A stretch of DNA of 64,000 nucleotides from assembly GCF_003967355.1 (NCBI RefSeq), contig NZ_BIFH01000028.1, positions 62,001 to 126,000 of the forward strand, written 5' to 3'. Positions 50,043 to 58,296 of this stretch are shown here, piece after piece. The DNA comes from Embleya hyalina (GTDB lineage Bacteria; Actinomycetota; Actinomycetes; Streptomycetales; Streptomycetaceae). The notes beneath the pieces are model-generated. The model made no database searches and was not told the DNA's origin. It saw nothing but the letters and a program-made list of their open reading frames with translations. Each line of letters opens with the position of its first letter. Positions within the stretch are counted from its first letter, which is position 1. Both the position numbers and the translations under genes were made by a program.

Positions 50043-51125
50043 ATGTCTCTCCGGTTCGAGGGCGGGGTTCGCCGCCGATTCGCGGCGCCCGTCGCGGCGG
50101 TTGTCATGGCGCTCGTGCTGGGTGCCTGTGGATCGAAGGACGACAAGGACGACAAGTCCGCCGGGGCCGACCGTCCCGCCGGCCCCGCGGGTGCGCCCGC
50201 CGCCGACGTCCCCGGTGCCTTCCCGGTCAGCATCAAAAGTGCCCTGGGCACGGCCACGATCACCAGGAAACCCGAGCGGGTCGTGACGCTGGGGCAGGGC
50301 TCGGCGGAGACCTCGATCGCGCTGGGGCGGATCCCCGTCGGCATCGAGAGCTACGCGTGGGGCAGCGACGGGTCCGGCTATCTGCCGTGGATCCACGAGG
50401 CGGTCACCAAGTCCGGCGGCAAGCTGCCGAAGCAGTTCAAGGGCGGCGAGGAACTCGACATCGAGGCCGTCGCCGCGCTCGATCCGGACGTCATCCTCGC
50501 GCCCTGGTCCGGCATCACACAGAAGCAGTACGACCTGCTGAAGGACATCGCCCCCACGGTCGCGTATCCGGACAAGGCCTGGAGCACCGACTGGGACCAG
50601 CAGATCGACATCGTCGGCAGGGCGCTCGGTCAGCCGGACAAGGCCAAGGAGGCGACGGCCAGGATCAGGCAGCAGTTGGCGGACGCGTCGGCGACCCGGC
50701 CGAACTACAAGAACGTCACCTTCTCCTATATCTACACGACCGGCCCCGGCACGCTCGGCGTCTTCAAGCCGGGAGAGCAGCGGGTCTCCGTGGTCTCCTC
50801 GCTCGGGCTCAAGGTCGACCCGGTCGTGAACACCTTCCCGGAGACCGACGGCACCGACTCGGCGGTCATCGGTCTGGAGAACGCCGACAAACTCGCCGCC
50901 AGCGACGTCGTCTTCACCTTCTACACCGACGACAAGACGCGCCGGGAGATCGAGGCCCAGCCGCTCTACGCGTCGATACCGGCGGTCAAGCGCGGCGCCG
51001 TCGTGGCGAGCAACGACAATCCGTTCGTCACCGCGTCGTCGATGATCAACCCGCTCACCGTGCCGTGGAGCATCCAGCGCTACCTCCCGCAGATCGACGC
51101 GGCGGTCGCCAAGGCCGGCAAGTAG
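50043..51125 (+). CDS. Ferric-siderophore-binding lipoprotein
   Basis: A 360-residue periplasmic-binding-protein of the FepB/FhuD group. The signal peptide FAAPVAAVVMALVLGACGS has a lipobox LGAC, with Cys at about residue 29. The binding domain shows TITRKPERVVTLGQGSAETSIALGRIPVGIE, ELDIEAVAALDPDVILAPWSGI, YDLLKDIAPTVAYPDKAW and the C-terminal NPFVTASSMINPLTVPWSIQRYLP. It captures a ferric siderophore at the cell surface for the two FecCD permeases and ATPase downstream. The ATG at 50043 is preceded by GAAAGAGG. Confidence 0.93.
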   Translation: MSLRFEGGVRRRFAAPVAAVVMALVLGACGSKDDKDDKSAGADRPAGPAGAPAADVPGAFPVSIKSALGTATITRKPERVVTLGQGSAETSIALGRIPVGIESYAWGSDGSGYLPWIHEAVTKSGGKLPKQFKGGEELDIEAVAALDPDVILAPWSGITQKQYDLLKDIAPTVAYPDKAWSTDWDQQIDIVGRALGQPDKAKEATARIRQQLADASATRPNYKNVTFSYIYTTGPGTLGVFKPGEQRVSVVSSLGLKVDPVVNTFPETDGTDSAVIGLENADKLAASDVVFTFYTDDKTRREIEAQPLYASIPAVKRGAVVASNDNPFVTASSMINPLTVPWSIQRYLPQIDAAVAKAGK

Positions 51126-51145
51126 CCCCGACCGAACCGACGCGC

Positions 51146-52216
51146 ATGAAAGCCGACAGCGAAGTCCCCGACGGCGACTCCGGAATCGACACCGCGACGG
51201 CCGACGCCGGCCCGGTCGCGGCCACCGGCGTCGTGTTGCGGACCACCGTCCTCCTGATCGGGTGCCTGGTCCTGCTGCTCGTCGCGCTCTTCGCGAGCGT
51301 GATGTTCGGCAGCAGGACGACGTCCTTCGGGGACGTGGTCGACGTGCTCACCGGTCACGGTGACCCGTACCTGACCACGGTGGTGGAGAGCCGCTACCCC
51401 CGGACCGCGCTCGGCGTACTCGCCGGCGCGAGTCTGGCGGTCGCCGGCACCCTGATGCAGGGCGTCACCCGAAATCCACTGGCCGACCCGGGACTTCTGG
51501 GCATCAACGCGGGTGCGGCGGCCGGCATCGTGACCGGCACCGCCTTCGCCGGCGCGACCGGCGGTTGGGCGGCCCTGTGGTGGGCGCTGCCCGGTGCGCT
51601 GCTCGCCGGCGGGTTCGTGCACATCCTGGGCGGGGGCGGTGCGGGCGGTGGCACCGTGCGCCTCGTACTGGCCGGCGCCGTGTTGTCCGCGGTGCTCGGC
51701 GCGTACATCCAGGCGGTCGCGCTCAGCAAGCCCAAGGTGTTCGACAGCTACCGCTACTGGGTCGTGGGCGCGCTGGGCGGACGCGGGTGGGACGTGTTCT
51801 GGTCGGTGTCGCCGCTCGCCGGACTCGGGCTGGCCGCCGCGCTGTTGCTCGGCCCCGGGCTCAACGCCCTTGCCCTGGGCGACGAATCGGCCACCGCGCT
51901 CGGCACCAACCCGGCCGTACTGCGTGCGAGCGGTCTGGCCGCGGCCACCGTCGCGAGCGCCGCGGCGACCGCGGCCGTGGGCCCGATCGCCTTCGTCGGC
52001 CTGGGCGTCCCGCACATCGTGCGAGCGATGGTCGGCACCGACTTCCGGCGACAGATCGCCTTCTCGGCCCTGCTCGGACCGGCCCTGCTGCTCCTCGCCG
52101 ACGTGGTGGGACGGGTCCTGCTCCGCCCCCAGGAGTTGATGGTCGGCGTGGTCACGGCCTTCGTGGGCGCGCCGGCGCTCCTGATCGCGGTACGGCGGAT
52201 GCGGGTGGCGACATGA
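51146..52216 (+). CDS. FecCD-type siderophore ABC permease 1
   Basis: A 356-residue permease with about nine to ten TM helices after a polar 28-residue start. The family blocks are RYPRTALGVLAGASLAVAGTLMQGVTRNPLADPGLLGINAGAAAGIV, SYRYWVVGALGGRGWDVFW, and PIAFVGLGVPHIVRAMVGTDFRRQIAFSALLGPALLLLADVVGRVL. It follows the binding protein by 20 bp and overlaps the next permease (ATGA). Imports ferric siderophore across the cytoplasmic membrane. Confidence 0.94.
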   Translation: MKADSEVPDGDSGIDTATADAGPVAATGVVLRTTVLLIGCLVLLLVALFASVMFGSRTTSFGDVVDVLTGHGDPYLTTVVESRYPRTALGVLAGASLAVAGTLMQGVTRNPLADPGLLGINAGAAAGIVTGTAFAGATGGWAALWWALPGALLAGGFVHILGGGGAGGGTVRLVLAGAVLSAVLGAYIQAVALSKPKVFDSYRYWVVGALGGRGWDVFWSVSPLAGLGLAAALLLGPGLNALALGDESATALGTNPAVLRASGLAAATVASAAATAAVGPIAFVGLGVPHIVRAMVGTDFRRQIAFSALLGPALLLLADVVGRVLLRPQELMVGVVTAFVGAPALLIAVRRMRVAT

Positions 52217-53301
52217 GCACGGTCGAGGTCGAACCCGAAGGCGGTGCGGGCACGTCCGTGCGGGTGCGTCGGCCGCGCGGCTACCTGCGGATCGGGAACC
52301 TGGTCGCGCTGCCCGTGCGCGGGGTCACCGTGCTCGCGGCGATCGTCGTGCTCGTCCTGACCGTCGCGGCGGCCGTCGCCACGCTGACCCTGGGGCGGCT
52401 CGGGATCGCGCCCGGCGACCTGCTGCCGGCGATCCTCGGCGGTGCGGAGGGCAAGGAGAAGTTCGTCCTGAACCGGCTGCGCGGGCCGCGGCTCGTGGTC
52501 TGCCTGGGTGCGGGAGCCGCGTTCGGGCTGTCGGGCGCGCTGTTCCAGACGGCCACCCGCAATCCGCTGGCCAGTCCGGATGTGATCGGGCTCGCGAGCG
52601 GCGCGGGCGCGGGTGCGGCGATCTTCGCGCTGGCCATGCCCGGCGGCGCACCCGTGTGGCTCGGCGCGCTCCTCGGCGCGACCGGCGCGATGGGCGTGGT
52701 GCACCTGGCCACCGGCACCGGCTTTCGCGATCCGGGGCGGCTGGTCGTCGCCGGGATCGGGGTGGCCGCGATCGGTACCGCGATCACCCAATACGTGGTC
52801 TACGTCGTCGAGCGGGACAAGGCCAGTGCGCTGAGCGCGTACGTCAACGGCAGCGTCGCGGCCCGATCCTGGGCCGACGCCGCGACCATCGGCCTGGTCC
52901 TGCTGGTGGTGGCCGTCCCGGCCGTGGTGCTGTCCCGGCACCTGGATCTCGGCGAGATGGGCGACGAGGTGGCCCGCTCGCTCGGCGGCAACCCCGGTCG
53001 GGCCCGAACCTGTGGGGTGGTCCTGGCCATCGTGCTGTCCGCGGGCGCGGTCACCGTGGCCGGCCCGGTCGCCTTCATCGCGCTCACCGCGCCGCAGATC
53101 GCCCGTCGGTCGACCCGCGGATCCGGCCCGCACCTGGTGCTCTCCACCCTGGTCGGGATGCTGCTGCTGACCGTCGCCGACCTGGCCGCCCAACAACTGC
53201 CGTACGTCGAACCGCTTCCCGTCGGCATCTACACCCTCGCCTTCGGCGGGGCCTACCTCGGATTCCTGCTGACCCGCGAGTGGAGGAGTGGTCGACTGTG
53301 A
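52213..53301 (+). CDS. FecCD-type siderophore ABC permease 2
   Basis: A 362-residue partner permease. LRGPRLVVCLGAGAAFGLSGALFQTATRNPLASPDVIGLASGAGAGAA corresponds to the conserved block of permease 1. SAYVNGSVAARSWADAATIG and VAGPVAFIALTAPQIARRSTRGSGPHLVLSTLVGMLLLTVADLAAQ complete the FecCD pattern. The start ATG overlaps the preceding stop, and its own stop overlaps the ATPase GTG. The two permeases form a heterodimer. Confidence 0.94.
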   Translation: MSTVEVEPEGGAGTSVRVRRPRGYLRIGNLVALPVRGVTVLAAIVVLVLTVAAAVATLTLGRLGIAPGDLLPAILGGAEGKEKFVLNRLRGPRLVVCLGAGAAFGLSGALFQTATRNPLASPDVIGLASGAGAGAAIFALAMPGGAPVWLGALLGATGAMGVVHLATGTGFRDPGRLVVAGIGVAAIGTAITQYVVYVVERDKASALSAYVNGSVAARSWADAATIGLVLLVVAVPAVVLSRHLDLGEMGDEVARSLGGNPGRARTCGVVLAIVLSAGAVTVAGPVAFIALTAPQIARRSTRGSGPHLVLSTLVGMLLLTVADLAAQQLPYVEPLPVGIYTLAFGGAYLGFLLTREWRSGRL

Positions 53302-54152
53302 CCGCCGAACCGGCCCCCGCGCCCGTCGGGCTCAGCGCCCGCGACGTGACCCTGTCGTACGGTCGGAGCCCCGTCGTCGAGGGCGTCGACCTCGACCTCC
53401 CCGACGGGGGCCTCACCGTGATCGTGGGCCCCAACGGCTGCGGGAAGTCCACGCTGCTCAAGTCGTTCGCCCGGGTGCTGCGTCCCGTCGGCGGCACGAT
53501 CAACCTCGCCGGTCGGGACGTACACGCCTACCGGGGACGGGAGTTCGCCCGGAAGGTGGCGCTGTTGCCGCAGAGTCCGATCGCCCCCGAGGGCATCACG
53601 GTGCGCGGCCTGGTCCGGCGTGGCCGGCACCCGCACCACACCCTGCTGCGGCAATGGTCCCCGGACGACGATCGCGCGATCGCCTTCGCCCTCGACCGCA
53701 CCGGCCTCGCCGACCTGGCGGAGACCCCGGTGGGCGATCTGTCCGGCGGGCAGCGGCAACGTGCGTGGATCGCGATGGTGCTCGCCCAGCAGACCCCGGT
53801 GATCCTGCTCGACGAGCCGACCACCTTCCTGGACATCGCGCATCAGTACGAACTCCTGGAGCTGTGCGCGGAGTTGAACCGCGAGGGCCGCACGATCGCG
53901 GCCGTCCTGCACGACCTCGACCAGGCCGCCCGCTTCGCCTCGAACCTGATCGTGATGAAGTCCGGCCGCATCGTCGCCGAGGGTTCGCCCGACGCGGTCC
54001 TGACCGCCGAACGTGTTCACGACGTCTTCGCCCTTCCCTGCGACATCGCCCGGGACCCGATCACCGGAACCCCCAAGGTCATTCCCCACACCCGCACCCC
54101 ACGGAGCGGTTCGGGCGTCATGCCGAGCGGCGGTGCAGGCGTACGGCCTTGA
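53298..54152 (+). CDS. Siderophore ABC transporter ATPase (FepC/FhuC type)
   Basis: A 284-residue ATPase. Walker A is GPNGCGKST (about residues 44-52), Q-loop VALLPQSPIAPEGITV, signature LSGGQRQRAWIAMVLAQ, Walker B VILLDEPTTFLDIAHQ and H-loop AVLHDLDQAARFAS. It powers ferric-siderophore import. GTG overlaps the second permease stop. The last 12 or so residues (SGSGVMPSGGAGVRP region) are encoded in DNA that also encodes the C-terminus of the convergent DUF1772 gene (35-bp overlap), so this tail is unlikely to be conserved. Confidence 0.94.
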   Translation: MTAEPAPAPVGLSARDVTLSYGRSPVVEGVDLDLPDGGLTVIVGPNGCGKSTLLKSFARVLRPVGGTINLAGRDVHAYRGREFARKVALLPQSPIAPEGITVRGLVRRGRHPHHTLLRQWSPDDDRAIAFALDRTGLADLAETPVGDLSGGQRQRAWIAMVLAQQTPVILLDEPTTFLDIAHQYELLELCAELNREGRTIAAVLHDLDQAARFASNLIVMKSGRIVAEGSPDAVLTAERVHDVFALPCDIARDPITGTPKVIPHTRTPRSGSGVMPSGGAGVRP

Positions 54153-54654
54153 TCATGGCGAGGGTGGCGGCGGTGGAGAGGGCGGCGCGGATGCCGTTCC
54201 AGATGTTCCAGGTGGTTTCGAAGTCGGTGCGGGTTGTGGTGGGGTCGGTGGTGCCGGCGTGGGCGAGCATCTGGTTGAGGGGGACGTTGATGCCGGAGGT
54301 GGTCAGGACGGTGGTGGTGTAGAGGGCGAGGGCGGCGAGGGCCCACTTCATGGCGGTGCCGCCGCCGAGTCGGCGGAGTTTCCAGGCGGCGACGGCGGGG
54401 GCGGCCATGGCGGCGGTGAAGACGGCGAAGAACAGGGGGTTCTCGATGCCGGTGTTGATGTCCCGCATGGTGGTCACGAAGTCGGCGTCGTCCTTGGTGC
54501 CGAGCCAGGGCATCACGGCGGTGGAGAAGGCGACGTAGGTGCCGGCCATGAGGGTGTTGGCGACGGCGCCGGCGGTGAGCCAGCGGCCGACGGTGGTGCG
54601 GGTGCGGGCCGTGGCGGTCGAGCCGGCGGCGAGGGTGTGGTCGATGGCGGCCAT
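54118..54654 (-). CDS. DUF1772 (anthrone-oxygenase-like) membrane protein
   Basis: A 178-residue protein with about four TM helices: WLTAGAVANTLMAGTYVAFST, NPLFFAVFTAAMAAPAVAAW, MKWALAALALYTTTVLTTSGI and a C-terminal AALSTAATLAMI. The NVPLNQML segment and the spaced Trp/Asn residues (FETTWNIWNGIRAALS) are the DUF1772 hallmark. Some DUF1772 proteins resemble anthrone oxygenases, but most are uncharacterised. GGGAG lies 8 nt before the ATG. Its 3' end overlaps the siderophore ATPase gene on the other strand. Confidence 0.85.
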   Translation of the reverse strand: MAAIDHTLAAGSTATARTRTTVGRWLTAGAVANTLMAGTYVAFSTAVMPWLGTKDDADFVTTMRDINTGIENPLFFAVFTAAMAAPAVAAWKLRRLGGGTAMKWALAALALYTTTVLTTSGINVPLNQMLAHAGTTDPTTTRTDFETTWNIWNGIRAALSTAATLAMIKAVRLHRRSA

Positions 54655-54880
54655 GGTGAACTCCCTTGTGGCGAGGCGGTGTCGGGTGTCGGGACGGTGG
54701 CTTTCGCGGTGGTCCGCCGGGCCGTTCCTTCCGACACCTCAAGATTCGCGGGTGCGCCGCCCCCGAACAACGGCCGATCACGCAACCACCATTAACCCTC
54801 GTGTTATCCATCCGGCCGCCGCCTTCGCGGGGCCCTTGCGCCTTGGTCCGACCCCGTGCGACGCCCGCCCTCCCGGGCGT

Positions 54881-56077
54881 TCAGTCGCGCCTCGTGCGCC
54901 ACATGGCCAGGGAGGTCAGCGCGGTCAGGACGGCGCCGGAGAGCAGGATGCCGGTGGGGGAGATGGCGTCGACCACGATGCCGCCGAGCAGGGCGCCGAG
55001 GGCGATGGCCAGGTTGAACATCGAGGTGTTGAGGGCGGTCGCGGCCTCGGTGTCCTCGGCGGCCGAGGAGCGCAGGATCCAGGTCTGTACGCTCACCGGC
55101 ACACCGCCGAAGGCCAGGCCCCACAGCAGGAGCATCGCCGCGCCGCTGATTCGGGTGGTGCCCAGGAGCGGGAACAGGGCCAGGACACCGGCCAGTACCG
55201 CGCTGATCGCCACGATCGTGCCGCGCAGGTTGCGGGCCGCGGCGGTGCCGGCGAGGAAGTTGCCCGCGATGCCGGCGATGCCGAAGCCGAGCAGCAGGGG
55301 GCCGACCATGCCCTTGTCCAGCCCGGAGACGTCCTCGAGGACGGGACCGACGAAGGTGAAGGCGGCGAAGTGGCCGCTGACCAGGAGGAAGGTGGCCAGG
55401 ACGCCGGTACGCACGGCCGGGTTGCGGAACTGGGCGGGCAGGGCGCGCAGTCGGACCGGTTCGCCGGCCGGGATCGGCGGGACCAGGAAGACCAGCGCGG
55501 TGATCACGAGCAGGCCGAGCGCGGCGACGGACAGGAAGGCCACGCGCCAGGTGGCGAGGTTGCCGATCAGTGTTCCGGCGGGCACGCCGAGGACGTTGGC
55601 GGCGGTGGCGCCGCCGAAGGTGATCGCCACGGCGCGGGGGATGTGCGCCTCGGGCACGAGGCGGACGGCGAGGCCGGCCGCGAGGGCCCAGAACCCGCCG
55701 ATGCCGATGCCGACCAGGAACCGGGTGACCAGCAGGACGGCGAAGTTGGGGGCGAACGCCGAGCCGAGGGTGGCCACGACCATCAGGGTGATCAGGGCGA
55801 GCAGGACCAACCGGCGGTCGAGCCTGCCGATCAGGACGGGAAGTATCGGCGCGGTCGCGGCGGCGACCAGGCCCGGGACGGTGACCATGAGGCCGGCCAG
55901 ACCCTCGGACACCCCGAGCGATCCGCCGACGGAGGTCAGCAGGCCGACCGGGAGTTGTTCGACGGTCACCACGGAGAACGTGCCGACCGCGAGGGCGATC
56001 ACGGCGAGCCAACGCTTGAGCGAAACCGTCGGGGTGGTGGCCGAGTCACGGTGCGGGTCGGTGTGGGTGGTGGTCAT
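54881..56077 (-). CDS. MFS transporter (AraJ/sugar or drug efflux type)
   Basis: A 398-residue, 12-TM major facilitator of the DHA1 type. The first half has MVTVPGLVAAATAPILPVLIGRLDRRLVLLALI (motif A region), RFLVGIGIGGFWALAAGLAVRLVP and GGATAANVLGVPAGTLIGNLATWRVAFLSVA (motif C-like). Similar proteins export arabinose, purine analogues or chloramphenicol; the substrate is unknown. GAGGGAG precedes the ATG at 56077. A 14-bp perfect palindrome lies 30 bp upstream, but no regulator gene of a typical efflux family adjoins it. Confidence 0.9.
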   Translation of the reverse strand: MTTTHTDPHRDSATTPTVSLKRWLAVIALAVGTFSVVTVEQLPVGLLTSVGGSLGVSEGLAGLMVTVPGLVAAATAPILPVLIGRLDRRLVLLALITLMVVATLGSAFAPNFAVLLVTRFLVGIGIGGFWALAAGLAVRLVPEAHIPRAVAITFGGATAANVLGVPAGTLIGNLATWRVAFLSVAALGLLVITALVFLVPPIPAGEPVRLRALPAQFRNPAVRTGVLATFLLVSGHFAAFTFVGPVLEDVSGLDKGMVGPLLLGFGIAGIAGNFLAGTAAARNLRGTIVAISAVLAGVLALFPLLGTTRISGAAMLLLWGLAFGGVPVSVQTWILRSSAAEDTEAATALNTSMFNLAIALGALLGGIVVDAISPTGILLSGAVLTALTSLAMWRTRRD

Positions 56078-56106
56078 GACGGGCTCCCTCTGAGCGCCTG
56101 GTGTTG

Positions 56107-56120
56107 TCTTAGCGCTAAGA
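56107..56120. promoter_or_regulatory. Palindrome TCTTAGCGCTAAGA
   Basis: A perfect 14-bp palindrome 30 bp upstream of the MFS start codon. It is very likely an operator for an MFS regulator encoded elsewhere, since the adjacent XRE gene is of the PopR/ClgR type and has a different candidate target (58031-58064). Confidence 0.6.
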
Positions 56121-56295
56121 GAAAACCATGAAACTCGGTGAACGTCAATTAAATGAGCGTTGAGATAAATCGACGGCCGGTACACCCGCGAGCGGCGCGC
56201 CGGGGACCGACCGGCGAACGCCCCGGCGCGGCTCGCCGATTTCGCCCGCGGCGGACAACGCGGAAACGGCGCGGCGTCGCGGCCTACGATGAACC

Positions 56296-56718
56296 ATGGC
56301 CGAGACCGCTCCACCGCTTTCGCCCCGCACCGACGACAAGGCGCGCCTCGCGCCGGCGCCCACGCCCGTCGCGCCCGTGCCTGCCGCGCCCACGGCCGCG
56401 CCTCGCCGCCCGGCCCCCGTGCCGGACCGCGAGCCGCTGTGGAGACACGTGCTCGGCGAACACCTGCGATCGTTGCGCCACGAACGCGGCGAAACCCTCG
56501 CCGAGACGGCCGGCCGGGCCGGTCTGTCGCCGCAATACCTCTCCGAGGTGGAGCGTGGCATCAAGGAGCCGTCGAGCGAGATGATCGCGGCCCTCGGCGG
56601 CGCGCTGGACGTGACCCTCGGCGACCTGACGATCGCCGTCGCCGACATCCTGACGCGCGCCCGCCCGACGGGCCGTTCCGCCCCGGTGTGCCGCGCCGCC
56701 TTCGGCCTGGCGGCCTGA
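56296..56718 (+). CDS. XRE regulator of PopR/ClgR type with C-terminal LAA
   Basis: A 140-residue regulator. After a Pro/Ala-rich N-terminus of about 45 residues, the helix-turn-helix is LGEHLRSLRHERGETLAETAGRAGLSPQYLSEVERGIKEPSSEMIAALGGAL, the closely conserved domain of actinobacterial ClgR/PopR activators. The protein ends AAFGLAA. PopR and ClgR are known to be degraded by Clp proteases through C-terminal alanines. It is encoded tail-to-tail with the clpP pair, the layout of a popR/clpP3-clpP4 locus. It likely activates that operon at the 34-bp dyad upstream of it and is itself a Clp substrate. Confidence 0.82.
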   Translation: MAETAPPLSPRTDDKARLAPAPTPVAPVPAAPTAAPRRPAPVPDREPLWRHVLGEHLRSLRHERGETLAETAGRAGLSPQYLSEVERGIKEPSSEMIAALGGALDVTLGDLTIAVADILTRARPTGRSAPVCRAAFGLAA

Positions 56719-56777
56719 CCGCACGTCGTCACGGAGCGGGCGGGGCGCGCCGGGCCGGGCACATCGGCGTCAGCGCG

Positions 56778-57365
56778 TCACCGCTCCTCCAGCACCATGT
56801 CGATCAGGCCGTACTCCTTCGCGCCCTCGGCGGTGAACACCCGATCGTGGTCGGTGTCCGCGCGTAGGGTGGCCGTGCTGTTGCCGGTGTGCCGGGACAG
56901 GATCCGCTCGATGTCCGCGCGCACGCGCACCACTTCGTCGGCCTGCAGGATCAGATCGGGGATCGCGCCGCGACCCTGCGCGGCGGGCTGGTGGAGCACG
57001 ACCCGTGCGTGCGGCAGCGCGGCGCGCTTGCCCGGCGCGCCGGCGGCGAGCAGCACCGCGCCGACCGCGACCGCCTGGCCGACACACGTGGTGGCGATCT
57101 CGGAACGCACGTACCGCATCGTGTCGTACACCGCCAACATCGCGCTGGGGTCGCCGCCCTCGCAGTTGATGTAGAACTGGATCTCGCGGTCGTGGTTGTC
57201 CGCCTCCAGGAACAACAACTGCGCCACGAGCGCGTTGGCCACGCCCGCGTCGATCGCGGTGCCGAGGTAGACGACACGCTCCGCGAGCAGATGCGAGTAC
57301 ACGTCCATGATGCGTTCGCCGCGCGAGTCGCGGGTGATCACGTTCGGAATGGCGTAGGTGCTCAT
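56778..57365 (-). CDS. clpP: ClpP homologue lacking the catalytic serine
   Basis: A 195-residue ClpP-fold protein. The nucleophile motif, normally GQAASMGA, reads CVGQAVAVGAVLL, so the catalytic Ser is Ala100 (codon GCG). The oxyanion loop SPGGSV is CEGGDP. The catalytic His (VVLHQP, His125) and Asp (DTDHDRVFTAEGAKEYGLID, Asp174) remain. It should assemble with the active ClpP encoded just upstream but cannot cleave peptide bonds itself. The ATG overlaps that gene's stop (ATGA). Mixed ClpP tetradecamers with one inactive ring are known in other bacteria; here this is inferred. Confidence 0.92.
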   Translation of the reverse strand: MSTYAIPNVITRDSRGERIMDVYSHLLAERVVYLGTAIDAGVANALVAQLLFLEADNHDREIQFYINCEGGDPSAMLAVYDTMRYVRSEIATTCVGQAVAVGAVLLAAGAPGKRAALPHARVVLHQPAAQGRGAIPDLILQADEVVRVRADIERILSRHTGNSTATLRADTDHDRVFTAEGAKEYGLIDMVLEER

Positions 57366-57991
57366 GCCAGGGCCCCCTGGAAGCCGGCGTTGGTGGTGAG
57401 GCGGCGCGGGCCGCGCGGCGCGATCTCGGCGAAGTCCGCCACGATCGCGTCGACGAAGCCGTAGTCGAGCGCTTCGCGCGCGGTGTACCAGCGGTCGTGG
57501 AGCGAGTCCTCGAAGATGCGCTCGGCCGGCTGTCCGGTGTCCTCGGCGATCAGGCCGAGCACCGTGTCGCGGGTGTGCCGCAGGTCGTTGGCCTGCAACT
57601 CGATGTCCACGGCCGTCCCGCCGATGCCCGCGGAGCCCTGGTGCATCAGCACCCGGGCGTGCGGGAGCGCCCGGCGCTTGCCGCGCGTGCCCGCCGAGAG
57701 CAGGAACTGGCCCGCGCTGTACGCGATTCCGAGTACCAGCGTGGATACGTCGCAGGGGATCACCCGCATGACGTCGCGGATCGCGAGCATCGCCGGCACC
57801 GAGCCGCCGGGCGAGTGGATCCACAGCGCGATGTCGGCCTTCGGGTCCTCTGCCGCCAGGGTCAGCAACTGCGTGGTGAGCAGCGTGCCGTTGTCGTCGT
57901 CCAACGGTCCGTCGAGCAGCAGCACGCGCTGCGTGTACAGGTCGCGTCGGGTGTGTTCGAGGAGGATGGAACTCTTCGGGTCATCGCTCAT
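57362..57991 (-). CDS. clpP: ClpP protease subunit (intact triad)
   Basis: A 209-residue ClpP serine peptidase subunit. The catalytic triad is Ser92 in GIAYSAGQF, His117 in VLMHQGSAG and Asp166 in SLHDRWYTAREALDYGFVD, and the oxyanion loop SPGGSV (60-65) is intact. It resembles the less conventional ClpP3/ClpP4 group of streptomycetes (YSAGQ rather than AASMGA). It is the first gene of a two-gene operon with the Ser-less homologue. A 34-bp dyad 40 bp upstream is the probable activator site. Confidence 0.92.
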   Translation of the reverse strand: MSDDPKSSILLEHTRRDLYTQRVLLLDGPLDDDNGTLLTTQLLTLAAEDPKADIALWIHSPGGSVPAMLAIRDVMRVIPCDVSTLVLGIAYSAGQFLLSAGTRGKRRALPHARVLMHQGSAGIGGTAVDIELQANDLRHTRDTVLGLIAEDTGQPAERIFEDSLHDRWYTAREALDYGFVDAIVADFAEIAPRGPRRLTTNAGFQGALA

Positions 57992-58030
57992 GTCTCCACC
58001 CTGAGCCCTCGGGCCGGCCGGCGACGACCG

Positions 58031-58064
58031 GATCTGCCCTGAGCGGATCCGCTCACAGCAGATC
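58031..58064. promoter_or_regulatory. 34-bp dyad upstream of the clpP operon
   Basis: A near-perfect inverted repeat with 17 base pairs per half and only two mismatched pairs. The centre TGAGCGGATCCGCTCA (58040-58055) is perfectly symmetric and the outer arms are GATCTGC and GCAGATC. It lies 40-73 bp before the ATG of the first clpP gene, as expected for the PopR/ClgR-like activator encoded at 56296. The arms contain TCTGCC, which from memory resembles half of the reported PopR site. Confidence 0.65.
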
Positions 58065-58238
58065 CCCGAGGCCCGCCCGCGCACGACCCCAACGGGCCGG
58101 GCCGGTCCGCCGATTCGCCGACCCCGCCCGCCGATCCGACCGAGCCGCGCTCTCGCGGCAGTCGGATCGTGAACGTCCGGCCCTCGCCGAGGGCGCTGCG
58201 GGCCGGCCGGCCGACCCCGACGCGAGCCCTGTCCGGTA

Positions 58239-58289
58239 CCCGAACCCGACGTGCCCCCGGCCCGCGGTCGGGGGCACGCCCGGTTCGGG
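58239..58289. terminator. Hairpin terminator after the serine protease gene
   Basis: A two-part stem: CCCGAACC (58239-58246) pairs with 58282-58289, and CGTGCCCCC (58250-58258) with 58270-58278, around an 11-nt loop. It starts 8 bp beyond the stop codon of the minus-strand protease gene. Confidence 0.7.
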
Positions 58290-58296
58290 GCGCGGG

